A DNA stretch of 64,000 nt from Sphingobium subterraneum (GCF_014199435.1 NZ_JACIJP010000003.1:62001-126000), one strand, 5' to 3'; shown: positions 26,744 through 36,172, counted from the first letter of the stretch. Numbers and translations: made by a program. The notes: a model not told the origin generated them from the letters alone.

Positions 26744-27523
26744 ATGCAGCTTGCCTCCCTTAAGCTTGTGATCGCCTCACTGTTGTTGGCGCTTCAGCCA
26801 TCTGCCGCTGATGCCATAGTAGCGATACCTCCCATGACGGTTTCCATGCCTCTGGTTTCGCAGGACGCCCGTTGCAAATGGACGCTGTCGCAAATTGGCG
26901 GGCGATCAGACGGAGCGGCTGTCCCTGTTCCTGCTTTACGCATTGGATCACCCGTCCGTCGTTCAACCGTCTCATTTACTACAGGCGGAGGTGGAACCAG
27001 TCGCGGTATCTGGGAGGCTAAGCAACGTGCGGCCGGGCTACCCTTTGAGCCTCAGCCGTTCAATATCAATAGCAGAAGCCAGCCTTGGATTTATACCGAA
27101 CTGCAAGGCCAGTCCCGTAACTTAGCATATCAGAGAGTCCCCTTGCTGCCACAGCACAACCCTATCGGACCCGAGGCGCTTGTTTACGCACAATCCGTTT
27201 CGAAGACGAGCGGGCGTATCGTTGCCGTCCAAATGATGCTTCGCAGCGCCCCTGGAACCACTCCCCGCTATCGTCTCTCTGGCAACGGTCCGTGTCACGG
27301 CGAAACAGTCGACATTTATGGAACAAGCGCTTTTCATATATCGGTTGCTATGCTGACTAGGGACCCGTTATGCATGCGGCAGGATCAGTTTGCCTGCACG
27401 AAAGTCGCTCCTCCACACGGACGCCTGTTATTTGTCCATAGGCAAAAGGGGTGGCAATTCTTCGAACATCGTTGGGTGGACTTTGACGCAATATCATCAG
27501 AGCGAAAGAAGCAGGGGGCTTAA
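26744..27523 (+). CDS. Secreted protein of unknown function, last gene of the cassette
   Basis: A 259-residue protein with a signal peptide (LKLVIASLLLALQPSAADA). Cys residues occur at DARCKWTLS, NGPCHGE, DPLCMRQ and FACTKVA, an even number that could form two disulfides. The middle is rich in Ser, Gly and Pro (STVSFTTGGGGTSRGIWEAK) and the end is basic. I do not recognise the family. The start follows the stop of the dikinase-like gene by one base, so the two are almost certainly translationally coupled, and the product is likely to act with that enzyme. Confidence 0.72.
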   Translation: MQLASLKLVIASLLLALQPSAADAIVAIPPMTVSMPLVSQDARCKWTLSQIGGRSDGAAVPVPALRIGSPVRRSTVSFTTGGGGTSRGIWEAKQRAAGLPFEPQPFNINSRSQPWIYTELQGQSRNLAYQRVPLLPQHNPIGPEALVYAQSVSKTSGRIVAVQMMLRSAPGTTPRYRLSGNGPCHGETVDIYGTSAFHISVAMLTRDPLCMRQDQFACTKVAPPHGRLLFVHRQKGWQFFEHRWVDFDAISSERKKQGA

Positions 27524-27606
27524 AACGGGTCGGTGCGTCTCACCCGTCACTAATTCCCTTAAAATTTCAAGTAGCATGGTGTCCAGACCCTGAATCACGC
27601 CCATGG

Positions 27607-28347
27607 TCAGACCTCCATCATCTTGTAGTGCCGAGGAATGCGCAGGCCGGCTTCGGCAATCTCTGCAATCAGTTCATCAGAAAAACAGGTAAGCAGGCCG
27701 ATGATTTGGCGCTCGCGCCATAAATGGGCGCTACCGAACAAGGACTTCTGGAAAGCTAGGCCGCTGATACCTGCTTTATTATCTCTATATCGGAAGCGGG
27801 TGATGTCTAGTTCGCAAGATCCTTCTTTGCTCGCTTCAGGCGAAAAACTGTCAAAATATTGGCCAATAACGAGCGTGTAGTAGCTCTTAGGATACACGTC
27901 GCCTTTGCGGTTCATGATCTCAATCGGAAAAAACTGATGTAGGCTTGGCTCCAGCCGCTCAATGATCGTTTTCAATGCCTCTTCGACGGCCAGCATCCGA
28001 TTACTCAGCATGATCAGCGATCCAAGCGATTTGCCCCCGCGTTCGATAACAAAGAATCGCGGCGGCTCGTGAGCCAAGATTGGACTGAATGGCGGCATAT
28101 CAGCGCCGCCCTTGGCCCCTTGCTCGTGGAGAAATTTGCCAACAACGAAGCTGACATACGGTCCGGCCTTTCCCCTAGAGGCGGTATCGACGTAGTCGAA
28201 TAATGCGCTTTGATCCTCCGGCGATAATTCGAGATAATAGGACTTCAGGCGGCTGCCCCAGCCGCTGGTTGCGTCAGGGGTAGCCTCAAAGCTGCCATCC
28301 GACCAAAACTCGCCGAAGCTCGAAGGTAAACTCATTCCCCAAACCAT
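27607..28347 (-). CDS. Immunity protein, imm11 (DUF1629) family, copy 1
   Basis: A 246-residue cytoplasmic-type protein. The C-terminal half has the imm11 pattern: RLEPSLHQFFPIEIMNRKG, a Y-rich strand (SYYTLVIGQ), AHLWRERQ and a final FSDELIAEIAEAGLRI. Such proteins neutralise polymorphic-toxin tips delivered between bacteria. A GGAGGTGG ribosome-binding site precedes ATG 28347. Upstream on the same strand is a truncated acyltransferase copy and an AHH-toxin remnant, so this looks like a kept orphan immunity gene. Family assignment is by pattern only; the sequence is only distantly like its neighbour copy. Confidence 0.6.
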   Translation of the reverse strand: MVWGMSLPSSFGEFWSDGSFEATPDATSGWGSRLKSYYLELSPEDQSALFDYVDTASRGKAGPYVSFVVGKFLHEQGAKGGADMPPFSPILAHEPPRFFVIERGGKSLGSLIMLSNRMLAVEEALKTIIERLEPSLHQFFPIEIMNRKGDVYPKSYYTLVIGQYFDSFSPEASKEGSCELDITRFRYRDNKAGISGLAFQKSLFGSAHLWRERQIIGLLTCFSDELIAEIAEAGLRIPRHYKMMEV

Positions 28348-28656
28348 CACGCCACCTCCCACGCATCCTGCGCGCACTCATTCACAGCTACCGGCCCGGC
28401 AAACCCGCCGACCCAGATCCAACTATAGCATCACTCCGCGCCGTCGCCCGCATCCCCGGCAGGCGCCGCTTGCGTCTCGCCAGCCCCTTCACCCTCACGC
28501 CGCACCTTCATCTTTTCCAGCAGTTCGGGCTCGACTGAGCGGGCGACGACCGGGTGGATGGCGACCGGGCGGCCCTTGGCGATCTGTGAGAAGCTGGCGA
28601 GCACAGCAGTCACGACCTTGCGAGTCGGCGCGATCACGTCGAGCAGCCACAGCGCC
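28345..28656. repeat. 312-bp direct repeat, copy 1
   Basis: Matches 29497-29808 at a constant offset of 1152 bp with about one mismatch in ten to fifteen bases and no gaps seen. It runs from the start codon and ribosome-binding site of the immunity gene to inside the acyltransferase fragment, ending at GCCACAGCGCC. Confidence 0.85.
28431..28656 (-). pseudogene. Toxin-activating lysine-acyltransferase fragment, copy 1
   Basis: Only the C-terminal about 75 residues of a HlyC/RtxC-like acyltransferase remain, from ALWLLDVIAP through SQIAKGRPVAIHPVVARSVE to the charged tail. The catalytic N-terminal half is missing. The fragment begins exactly at the junction with the AHH-toxin remnant and lies in a different frame from it, so no functional fusion is made. 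The full-length family fatty-acylates RTX toxins. It belongs to the duplicated 312-bp segment. Confidence 0.65.
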
Positions 28657-28795
28657 CCGCCGCAGCCGCCGTCGCTTTGTCGGGCAGGTCGAGCGTGGAG
28701 CCATCAAAGGAATATCCGCTCGCCCTCAAAGCCTTGAATAGATCATGGTCACGAATGACATTTTGCGGGATAAGATGATGTGCTTGTGTTGGCAT
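28634..28795 (-). pseudogene. AHH-type nuclease toxin remnant
   Basis: A 53-residue reading frame starts with an ATG overlapping the stop of the upstream immunity gene (TGATG). It carries TQAHHLIPQNVIRDHDLF and then SFDGSTLDLPDK, the typical core of AHH/HNH-like nuclease toxin tips (A-H-H motif, then an L-P segment). After about 46 residues it runs out of frame into the repeat and stops. It is therefore probably a displaced, truncated toxin tip rather than a working toxin. Confidence 0.6.
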
Positions 28796-29499
28796 CAGAT
28801 ATACCCCGCTTCGCAATTTCGGTTATGCGCCACATAGGTTTTCCAGGCTTCGATCAGTGGTCCCATATGCTCTTCCGCTACCCAGAGTCGGTCGACTTCA
28901 TGACATTCGCGCCTGATATCGACCGCGCCGAAGCGCCCCTTGCGGAGCGCCTTGCAGAATGCGTCAGATACGAAAAGCTGGTTCCAGCCCAAAGGACCTC
29001 CCGTCCATAAATGGCGCCCTTCGATCTGTGGCTTGGACAGGGAAATTTCGAGTGGGGTCAGTTTTTGAATCAATCCCAATGATGGATGAATTTTTCCATA
29101 GCGCGTTTCTCTAAACCACTCGGGTTTGTTGTCGGTCAGCACGCAATCGACATCGACATTGCAATTGAAGAAATAATATTCTCCCGGCATCGCCGTACCG
29201 TCGTGAAATTGCAGTTCTATCGGTGCGAACAGATGCAGGCCCGGTTCGAATTCTTCGACCAGAGCCTTGAAACGCGCCGTGACCGTGGTCGCGGAATCGA
29301 CGAAGAAAATATCGGGTGCCGGAGGCTTTGGATATTTCTCCCGATAACGCGCAGCTTTTGGGACGTTTTTCTCGGACAGGGGTCGGCTTAACGACAGCCC
29401 GCTTCCAACAAGCCCTCTCTTCTCTTCAACATTATCTTCATAGAGCCAATCGAAACCCGGCCCAGCATATCCATAATCTCGAGCCAACCACCAAGCCAT
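28795..29499 (-). CDS. Immunity protein, imm11 (DUF1629) family, copy 2
   Basis: A 234-residue protein with the imm11 pattern: EEFEPGLHLFAPIELQFHDG, MPGEYYFFNCNVDVDCV, RHLWTGGPLGWNQLFVSDAF, and CKALRKGRFGAVDIRREC. It starts at ATG 29499 with the same GGAGGTGG ribosome-binding site as copy 1, since that region is part of the direct repeat. Beyond the repeat the two immunity proteins differ strongly, as expected for cassettes selected for different toxins. Its stop overlaps the start of the AHH-toxin remnant. It likely protects against an AHH-type or neighbouring polymorphic toxin; this is inference from position. Confidence 0.65.
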   Translation of the reverse strand: MAWWLARDYGYAGPGFDWLYEDNVEEKRGLVGSGLSLSRPLSEKNVPKAARYREKYPKPPAPDIFFVDSATTVTARFKALVEEFEPGLHLFAPIELQFHDGTAMPGEYYFFNCNVDVDCVLTDNKPEWFRETRYGKIHPSLGLIQKLTPLEISLSKPQIEGRHLWTGGPLGWNQLFVSDAFCKALRKGRFGAVDIRRECHEVDRLWVAEEHMGPLIEAWKTYVAHNRNCEAGYI

Positions 29500-29808
29500 C
29501 ACGCCACCTCCCGCGCATCCTGCGCGCACTCATTCACAGCTACTGGCCCGGCCAACTCGCCGACCCAGACCCCCCTATAGCATCACTTCGCGCCGTCGCC
29601 CGCATCCCTGGCAGGCGCCGCTTGCGTCTCGCCAGCCCCTTCACCCTCACGCCGCACCTTCATCTTTTCGAGCAGCTCGGGCTCGACCGAGCGGGCGACG
29701 ACCGGGTGGATCGCGACCGGGCGGCCCTTGGCGATCTGCGAGAAGTTGGCGAGCACGGCGGTCGCGACCTTGCGGGGCGGCGCGATCACGTCGAGCAGCC
29801 ACAGCGCC
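29497..29808. repeat. 312-bp direct repeat, copy 2
   Basis: Second copy of the segment at 28345-28656; it covers the start of the copy-2 immunity gene and the 3' part of the longer acyltransferase remnant. Confidence 0.85.
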
Positions 29809-29903
29809 TCGCCGCTCGCCCAGTCGTCGCTGGCAAGGCGGATCGGGAACACGCCGCCCTTGATCTGCTCGCGAATCTTCGCATCTACCTCCGCGCTCAC
29901 CAT
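29583..29903 (-). pseudogene. Toxin-activating lysine-acyltransferase, N-terminally truncated, copy 2
   Basis: About 106 residues match the C-terminal two thirds of a HlyC/RtxC-type acyltransferase: VSAEVDAKIREQIKGG, RLASDDWASGEALWLLDVIAP, then SQIAKGRPVAIHPVVARSVE. The N-terminal part that holds the catalytic His is not found upstream in any frame. The frame stays open to 29990, but the extra N-terminal 29 residues do not look like the family. It is the parent-like copy of the 28.4-kb fragment. No RTX toxin gene is present in the window. Confidence 0.62.
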
Positions 29904-29990
29904 AACCACGATTGTATGAGTCCATTTGGGGTGTTGGCCTCGTCGAAGAAATGGGTAAGATGCGTTTTGAAGCTGAAGCATTCGGCGCAT

Positions 29991-30379
29991 GGCTTGCGTG
30001 GGATCCGAATAGCGAAGGAATTTTTTTCAAGCCGTTGAGCCGTCATAAGCCGGAATAGAGCAGGGGCGCTGGAAACTTCCTGGAAGGACGAGGGAAGCAA
30101 ATCCGAGCATTCGAAGGTAGATCGTCCTTCTCGGCCTGTTGCCCCATTGTTGCCCCGGCGCTTGCGACTGTTTCTACGCAGTCATAGCGGGCAATAAATA
30201 CTGCTGATTGTGTAAGACGGGTTATTATGAACTACTAACCTTGAAAACACGAGCGAGTCTTCTCTGAAGCAACAGATATTGACACGCTAGTGCGCGTCTT
30301 TGGATCAGGACAATAGACAATATTTTCACAATGGGTGAAGTTCTCCCCATCGAATCAGTGCCCGGGGGGAATTACAATC
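29991..30379. other. Gene-free region between the toxin debris and the A2M gene
   Basis: About 390 bp. The first part is featureless apart from the tandem TGTTGCCCC repeat at 30137. The second part (30190-30350) is AT-richer and probably contains the promoter of the alpha-2-macroglobulin gene. No open frame here shows recognisable content. Confidence 0.5.
30137..30157. repeat. Tandem TGTTGCCCC repeat, between island modules
   Basis: Same 21 bp as at 23136-23156. It lies exactly between the toxin-immunity debris and the A2M-pbpC pair. Confidence 0.75.
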
Positions 30380-33300
30380 ATGCGCATCAGGTGGCTGCCA
30401 ATCGTCGCTGCGCTACTGCTTGTCCCCTTTGCGGCCGTTAGCAGCTCCAGTCCGCAAGTGACTCTCGCTCTCGCGGGGGGCAGTGGATGGCGGAGTGCTA
30501 CTATCAACCGCTTCACGCTGCGTTTCTCCGATCCGATGGTGGCGCTCGGCGACCCACGCGCGACGCCCGCTGCCGCGAGCGACTGTCCGGTTCCGGCAGA
30601 CGGTCGCTGGGTGGATCAGCAGACCTTCGTGCTCGATTTCAAACAACCTTTGCCGGGCGGCATCAGCTGCACAGTTAAACTGCGCGACGGCCTCACCACA
30701 TTACGCGGCGTCCGAATTGCGGGCACCGGGCAATTCCCGATTGACACAGGCGGACCGTCCGTTCGTGCTGTGCTTGCGCCGGGGATGGACGGCGACATCG
30801 ACGAGGATCAGATATTTCTCGTCGCGACCAATGTACCCGCTGATCCGCGCTCGGTCGCGGCACGGGTGTCCTGTGCGGTCGATGGCATCGGCGAAAGCAT
30901 CGCGGTCGATCTGTTGCCTGCTGGGCCTGTTGCAAAACTGCTCGACGGGATGGGCGAGCAGAACTGGCGGCGGCGCTCCTTCCTTGAGGAGGCGGGCCTA
31001 CCCGAAGCTCTGCCCAATGATGCAAAATCCCGCACCGCCGCGCTGGCGAAGATCGTGGCGCTGAAGTGCCGCCGTCCGCTGCCGCCGAAGCGTAATATGG
31101 CGCTGGTGTGGCCGAGCAGCATTGCTAGCGTGTCGGGCAAGCTCGCTGGCCGAAATCAGCGCTTCGATTTCACCGTGCGCGCGCCGTTCGATGCGCGCTT
31201 CACCTGCGGGCGGGTGAATAGCAGTGCCGACTGCAATCCGATCCAGGATCCGGAATTGAGCTTCTCCGCACCGATCAATCGCGCAAAGGCGCTCGCCATT
31301 CGGTTGCGTCTGGCGGACGGCAGCGAACGCACACCGAGCCTGTCCGACGACGAGAAGAACAATGCGCAGGTTGCGGACCTTGCCTTCAAAGGACCGTTCC
31401 CAGGGCAGAGCGGCGCGCAACTCATCCTGCCGCAGGGGATCACCGATCTCTCCGGTCGTCCGCTCGCCAACGCCGCGCGCTTTCCGTTACTGGTGAGGTT
31501 TGGAGCTGCGCCGCCGCTGGTCAAGTTCGCGGCGAGCTTCGGCATCGTCGAGGCGAGCGAGGGGGGCGTGCTGCCAGTCACGGTGCGCGCGGTCGAACCG
31601 ACGCTGATCGGCAAGGCTAGGGCGATCTCCGGCAAAAGCGCGCGGATAGCCAACGACAATGCTGAAATCGTCAAATGGCTGCAAAAGCTGGACAGCGCCG
31701 AGGAGTCGGACTTCGAGGACATCAGGCAGAAGGACGGCAGCACCCGCACGGTGAACCACACCCGCGACAAACCGCTGCTTACCTCCGGCGGCGCGGCAAT
31801 GAACGTGCCGCTGCCCGGAAGGGGCAAGGACTTCGAGGTCGTCGGCATATCGCTCAAGACATATGGGTTGCATGTGGTCGAACTGGCCAGCCCGGCGCTT
31901 GGCAACGCGTTGCTCGGCCGCAAGGTGCCGCGCTATGTCGCCGCCGCTGCGCTGGTGACGGACATGGCGGTACATTTCAAATGGGGCCGGGAAAGCTCGC
32001 TCGTCTGGGTGTCAGCGTTGAAGAGCGGCCAGCCCATCGCCCATGCCGCGATCCATGTGACCGACAGCTGCACCGGGAAACCGATAGTCTGGGGCAGCAC
32101 CGATCAGGCTGGGCGTCTGCTGATCAAGGGCAGCCTACCGGAGCCGGAAACTGGCGGCGATTGCCGCTATGGCGGGCATCCGCTGATGGTCTCGGCGCGG
32201 CTGGGCGAAGACATGAGCTTCACCCTGACGAGCTGGAGCAGCGGCATATCGCCTTATGACTTCGAGCTACCCTTCGGCTGGAGCGCGCCGCAGGACATCA
32301 TCCACAGCATCTTCGATCGCGCGCTCGTAAAAGTGGGCGAGACGGTGCACATGAAACATGTGTTGCGCCATCCAGCCGGGTCCGGCTTCGCGCTGGCGAA
32401 CGGTTTCTCAGGCAGGCTCGTGCTGAGCCACATGGGATCGGGCACCGAGTTTGCCATGCCGGTGACGATAACGCGCGCGGGCAGCGGCGAGAATGAATGG
32501 ACGGTGCCGCAAGGCGCGCCGCTCGGAGATTATGCGCTGCGGTTCGATGCGAACGGCCAGACGATCAGCAGCGGGCAGAGCATCCGCGTCGATGAATATC
32601 GCCTGCCGACGATGCGCGCGACCGTGACCGGCCCACCGGCGCCGCTAGTGCGCCCGGCTAGCGTGCCTCTGTCGCTCTACGTCGGCTATCTTGCGGGAGG
32701 CGGCGCGAGCCATATGCCGGTGACGCTGCGCACCGATTTCTCCAGCGGTGTCTCGGCCCCCAGCGGATGGGATGCCTACAGCTTCGGTGGTGACGCGGTG
32801 AAGCCCGGCACGCGCCCGCTCGATGATGAAGGCGAGGCGGAGAAGGCGCCGCTGCCCTATGCGCAGACCCTGCCAGCGACCTTGGGCGCGGATGGCACCG
32901 CGAAGGCGAGCATCGACGTCAACCAGCCGGTGACGCAGCCGGTCAGTCTCACGGTCGAGATGGACTATCCGGACGCCAATGGCGAAACGCTGACAGCAAG
33001 CCGGCATATGACGCTCTACCCGTCCGCCGTGCAGCTTGGACTCAAGACTGACGGCTGGCTGATGCGCGACAATGATCTCCGGCTCCAGTTCGTCGCGCTC
33101 GATCTTTCCGGTAAGCCGCTGTCGGGTCAGAAGATCGCGGTGAAGCTCTATTCGCGCGAGATCATCACCGCACGGCGGCGGCTGATCGGTGGCTTTTATG
33201 CCTATGACAATCAGGAGAAGGTGACGGAGATCGACGCGGACTGCACCGCGCGGACGGACAGCCTGGGCAGGGCGAGTTGTGCGCTCGACCCCGGCGTCTC

Positions 33301-36172
33301 GGGCGAGGTCACAGTGGTCGCAACCACGCTGGATGGCGAAAAGCGTGAGGCGCGCGCGGTGCGTTCGGTTTGGCTCGCGGGCGAGGACGACTGGTGGTTC
33401 GGCGGCGACAATGGCGACCGCATGGACGTGATCCCCGAGCAGAACGCCTACAAGGCGGGCGATGTCGCACGCTTCCAGGTACGCATGCCGTTCCGCTCCG
33501 CTACCGCGCTTGTGACAGTGGAGCGCGAGGGTGTTCTCGCCAGCTACGTGACGACGCTGTCTGGTAAGAATCCTGTCGTCGAGGTCAAAATGCCGGGGGC
33601 TTACGCACCCAACGTCTATGTCTCAGTGATGGCGGTGCGTGGGCGCATCGACGGCTGGCGGCTGTGGCTCGCCGATCTGGCGCGCAGATGGCACTTGCCC
33701 TTCTTCTCGCGCGAGGGCGCCTCGCCTACTGCCTTGGTCGATCTGGCGAAACCCAGTTATCGCATCGGTATCGCCAAGGTGCAGGTGGGGTGGGAGGCGC
33801 ACCGGCTGGGCGTATCCGTGAAGGCGCAACGCAGCCGCTATGCGGTGCGCGATGTGGCGCAGGTGGCGATTGCCGTGCGCGATCCTTCCGGCAGGCCCGC
33901 GCGTAATGCCGATGTCGCCTTCGTCGCGGTCGACGAAGCGCTGTTGCAATTGATGCCGAACGAGAGTTGGAAGCTGCTCGACGCGATGATGGGCGAGCGC
34001 ACGTTGAATGTGATTACCTCGACCGCGCAGATGCAGGTGGTCGGCAAGCGCCATTATGGCAAGAAAGCGGTCGAGGCGGGCGGCGGCGGCGGCGACGCTT
34101 CTGGCATCAACCGCGAGAATTTTCAGCCGGTATTGCTGTGGAAAGGACATGTGCCGCTCGATGCACAAGGCCGAGCGAGCGTATCCGTGCCGCTGTCGGA
34201 TTCGCTATCCAGCTTCCGGCTTGTGGCAATTGCGAGCGATGGCGCGCAGTTCTTCGGCACCGGCGAGACGAATATCCGCACCGCGCAAAACTTGACGATC
34301 TATTCAGGCCTGCCGCCGCTGGTGCGCACCGGCGACTGGTACAGCGCGGTATTCACGCTGAAGAACGGCTCCGATCATCCGACAACCGTCACAGCGACGC
34401 CGCATATGGAACCCGCAGTGGCTGCCGGTAAATCGCTCACACTGACGATCCCGGCGGGCAAGGCTGGGCTAGTGCGCTGGAATCTCCACGCGCCGCAAAC
34501 GCCTGGCACACTGAAATGGACCGTCTCCGCCCGTTCGGCGGACGGCAAGGACAGCGACCAGCTCACGGTGGCACAGGAAGTCGCGCCCGCGGTGCCGGTA
34601 GAAGTGTGGGCGGCGGGGCTGTGGCGCGTCGGCGAAGGCGCGCAGCCGGTGATCGGTATACCTGCCGGGGCATTGCCGGGCGGATGGGTCAGCGTTGCCC
34701 TCTCCGATACGCTCGCGCCCCCGCTGGAGGGTGTGCGGCGCTATATGGCGGACTATCCCTATGGCTGCTTCGAACAGAAGCTCTCCCGCATCGTCGCGAC
34801 CGGGGACACGGGCGGGTGGACAGCGCTCGCGGGCGCGTTGCCGACTTATCTCGATGATGACGGCCTGCTGCGCTACTGGCCCGTGGCGGAGATGGAAGGC
34901 TCGCCCGAGTTGACTGCCTATGCGCTGGCGATAACATCCGCCGCTGGCCTGCCGATTCCTGACGAACCGCGTGCGAAAATGATCGCGGCGCTGCGCGATT
35001 TGGTGACGGCGCGGCTGTCGCGCGACCGGCGCGTGACGGCTGACGAGCGGCTGGTGCGGATTGCGGCGCTTGGCGCGCTGGCGCGGGCAGGCGCGGCGGA
35101 TGCGACGCTGATCGGCGCGATCGACATGGCTCCTGCCGATATGCCGACCGGCGCGCTCGCCGACTGGATCGTGACGCTCGACCGGCTGCCGAAAGCACCG
35201 CGCGCCGCCCAACTTCGCGTCGCTGCCGAACAGGAACTGCGCCGCCGCCTCGTCTATGAGGGCACCCGCCTTGATCTCGCCGATCAGCGCAGCGCGCCGT
35301 GGTGGATGATGGTGAGCGGCGACGAGATGGCGATCAAGGCGCTGGATGCGGTGCTCGGCAAGAGCGATTGGGCAGCGGAAGCGCCGCGCTTGATGACCGG
35401 CGTCGCCCAGCGTCAGTGGCATGGGCATTGGGACACGACCCCGGCGAATGCGTGGGGCACGGTCGTCGCGCGCCGCTTCGGCGGGCTTTATCCGGCAAGC
35501 GCGGTGGCAGGCGCGACGCAGGTGGCGCTCGGTGGCAGGAGCCTCAGTGTGGCATGGCCCCTCGCCGCCGACGCCGTGCCGCTTAAACTGCCGCTCGCCG
35601 CCGGGCCGATGATGCTGACGCAGAGCGGCGGGGCCGGGCCATGGGCGGTGGTCAGCGTCAACGCCGCCGTGCCGCTGAAGGCGCCCTTGTTCGCGGGTTA
35701 TCGCCTCGAAAAGCGGATCACGCCGATCAGCCAGCGCATCAAGGGGCGATTCACCGAGGGCGATGTGCTCAAGATAAGCATTGCCGTCACCGCAAATGCC
35801 GAGCGCAATTGGGTTGTGGTGAGCGATCCGGTGCCTCCGGGCGCAACCGTGATCAAAGATCTTGCCAATCAGTCGGGCATTCTCGCGTCGCAGGCGAGCG
35901 CAGGACCGGGCGTGCGCTTTGGTGCAGTCGATACGGATGGCAAGCTGTGGGACATTCGGGCAGGCGTACTTCCCGCCTACATTGAGCGAGGGCGCGATGC
36001 CTGGCGCGGCTATTTCGACTGGGTTCCGCGCGGACGTTTCGTCGCCGAATATGTGGTGCGACTGAACGGCAGCGGACATTTCACACTGCCGCCGACGCGG
36101 GTTGAGGCGATGTATTCGCCTGAGGTCAGGGCGCAATTACCCAGCGGCCCCATGACTATATGGTCACGCTGA
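30380..36172 (+). CDS. Bacterial alpha-2-macroglobulin family protein
   Basis: A 1930-residue periplasmic protein, the size usual for the YfhM-like group (1500-2000). A signal peptide (LPIVAALLLVPFAAVSSSS) lacks a lipobox Cys, unlike the lipoprotein YfhM of E. coli. Many beta-sandwich MG domains follow. The A2M signature domain lies near residue 1250 (ENFQPVLLWKGHVPLD, SDSLSSFRLVAIA). The thioester motif CFEQ is at Cys1463 within YPYGCFEQ, followed by an alpha-toroid domain. It is thought to trap attacking proteases by covalent capture. The ATG at 30380 follows GGGGGAA and is used instead of an ATG at 30335. pbpC overlaps its end, as in many bacteria. Confidence 0.93.
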   Translation: MRIRWLPIVAALLLVPFAAVSSSSPQVTLALAGGSGWRSATINRFTLRFSDPMVALGDPRATPAAASDCPVPADGRWVDQQTFVLDFKQPLPGGISCTVKLRDGLTTLRGVRIAGTGQFPIDTGGPSVRAVLAPGMDGDIDEDQIFLVATNVPADPRSVAARVSCAVDGIGESIAVDLLPAGPVAKLLDGMGEQNWRRRSFLEEAGLPEALPNDAKSRTAALAKIVALKCRRPLPPKRNMALVWPSSIASVSGKLAGRNQRFDFTVRAPFDARFTCGRVNSSADCNPIQDPELSFSAPINRAKALAIRLRLADGSERTPSLSDDEKNNAQVADLAFKGPFPGQSGAQLILPQGITDLSGRPLANAARFPLLVRFGAAPPLVKFAASFGIVEASEGGVLPVTVRAVEPTLIGKARAISGKSARIANDNAEIVKWLQKLDSAEESDFEDIRQKDGSTRTVNHTRDKPLLTSGGAAMNVPLPGRGKDFEVVGISLKTYGLHVVELASPALGNALLGRKVPRYVAAAALVTDMAVHFKWGRESSLVWVSALKSGQPIAHAAIHVTDSCTGKPIVWGSTDQAGRLLIKGSLPEPETGGDCRYGGHPLMVSARLGEDMSFTLTSWSSGISPYDFELPFGWSAPQDIIHSIFDRALVKVGETVHMKHVLRHPAGSGFALANGFSGRLVLSHMGSGTEFAMPVTITRAGSGENEWTVPQGAPLGDYALRFDANGQTISSGQSIRVDEYRLPTMRATVTGPPAPLVRPASVPLSLYVGYLAGGGASHMPVTLRTDFSSGVSAPSGWDAYSFGGDAVKPGTRPLDDEGEAEKAPLPYAQTLPATLGADGTAKASIDVNQPVTQPVSLTVEMDYPDANGETLTASRHMTLYPSAVQLGLKTDGWLMRDNDLRLQFVALDLSGKPLSGQKIAVKLYSREIITARRRLIGGFYAYDNQEKVTEIDADCTARTDSLGRASCALDPGVSGEVTVVATTLDGEKREARAVRSVWLAGEDDWWFGGDNGDRMDVIPEQNAYKAGDVARFQVRMPFRSATALVTVEREGVLASYVTTLSGKNPVVEVKMPGAYAPNVYVSVMAVRGRIDGWRLWLADLARRWHLPFFSREGASPTALVDLAKPSYRIGIAKVQVGWEAHRLGVSVKAQRSRYAVRDVAQVAIAVRDPSGRPARNADVAFVAVDEALLQLMPNESWKLLDAMMGERTLNVITSTAQMQVVGKRHYGKKAVEAGGGGGDASGINRENFQPVLLWKGHVPLDAQGRASVSVPLSDSLSSFRLVAIASDGAQFFGTGETNIRTAQNLTIYSGLPPLVRTGDWYSAVFTLKNGSDHPTTVTATPHMEPAVAAGKSLTLTIPAGKAGLVRWNLHAPQTPGTLKWTVSARSADGKDSDQLTVAQEVAPAVPVEVWAAGLWRVGEGAQPVIGIPAGALPGGWVSVALSDTLAPPLEGVRRYMADYPYGCFEQKLSRIVATGDTGGWTALAGALPTYLDDDGLLRYWPVAEMEGSPELTAYALAITSAAGLPIPDEPRAKMIAALRDLVTARLSRDRRVTADERLVRIAALGALARAGAADATLIGAIDMAPADMPTGALADWIVTLDRLPKAPRAAQLRVAAEQELRRRLVYEGTRLDLADQRSAPWWMMVSGDEMAIKALDAVLGKSDWAAEAPRLMTGVAQRQWHGHWDTTPANAWGTVVARRFGGLYPASAVAGATQVALGGRSLSVAWPLAADAVPLKLPLAAGPMMLTQSGGAGPWAVVSVNAAVPLKAPLFAGYRLEKRITPISQRIKGRFTEGDVLKISIAVTANAERNWVVVSDPVPPGATVIKDLANQSGILASQASAGPGVRFGAVDTDGKLWDIRAGVLPAYIERGRDAWRGYFDWVPRGRFVAEYVVRLNGSGHFTLPPTRVEAMYSPEVRAQLPSGPMTIWSR

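Noticed and set aside
28345..29808. CRISPR-like or transposon interpretation of the long direct repeat
   Set aside because: Only two copies, 312 bp each, no short spacers, no transposase and no terminal inverted repeats; a segmental duplication explains it.
29583..29990. Treating the longer acyltransferase copy as an intact gene
   Set aside because: The N-terminal portion with the catalytic His of the HlyC family is missing, and the extra leading residues do not match the family.
34469..36136. Open frame of 555 codons antisense to the alpha-2-macroglobulin gene
   Set aside because: Fully inside the A2M gene on the other strand, with low-complexity Arg/His content.
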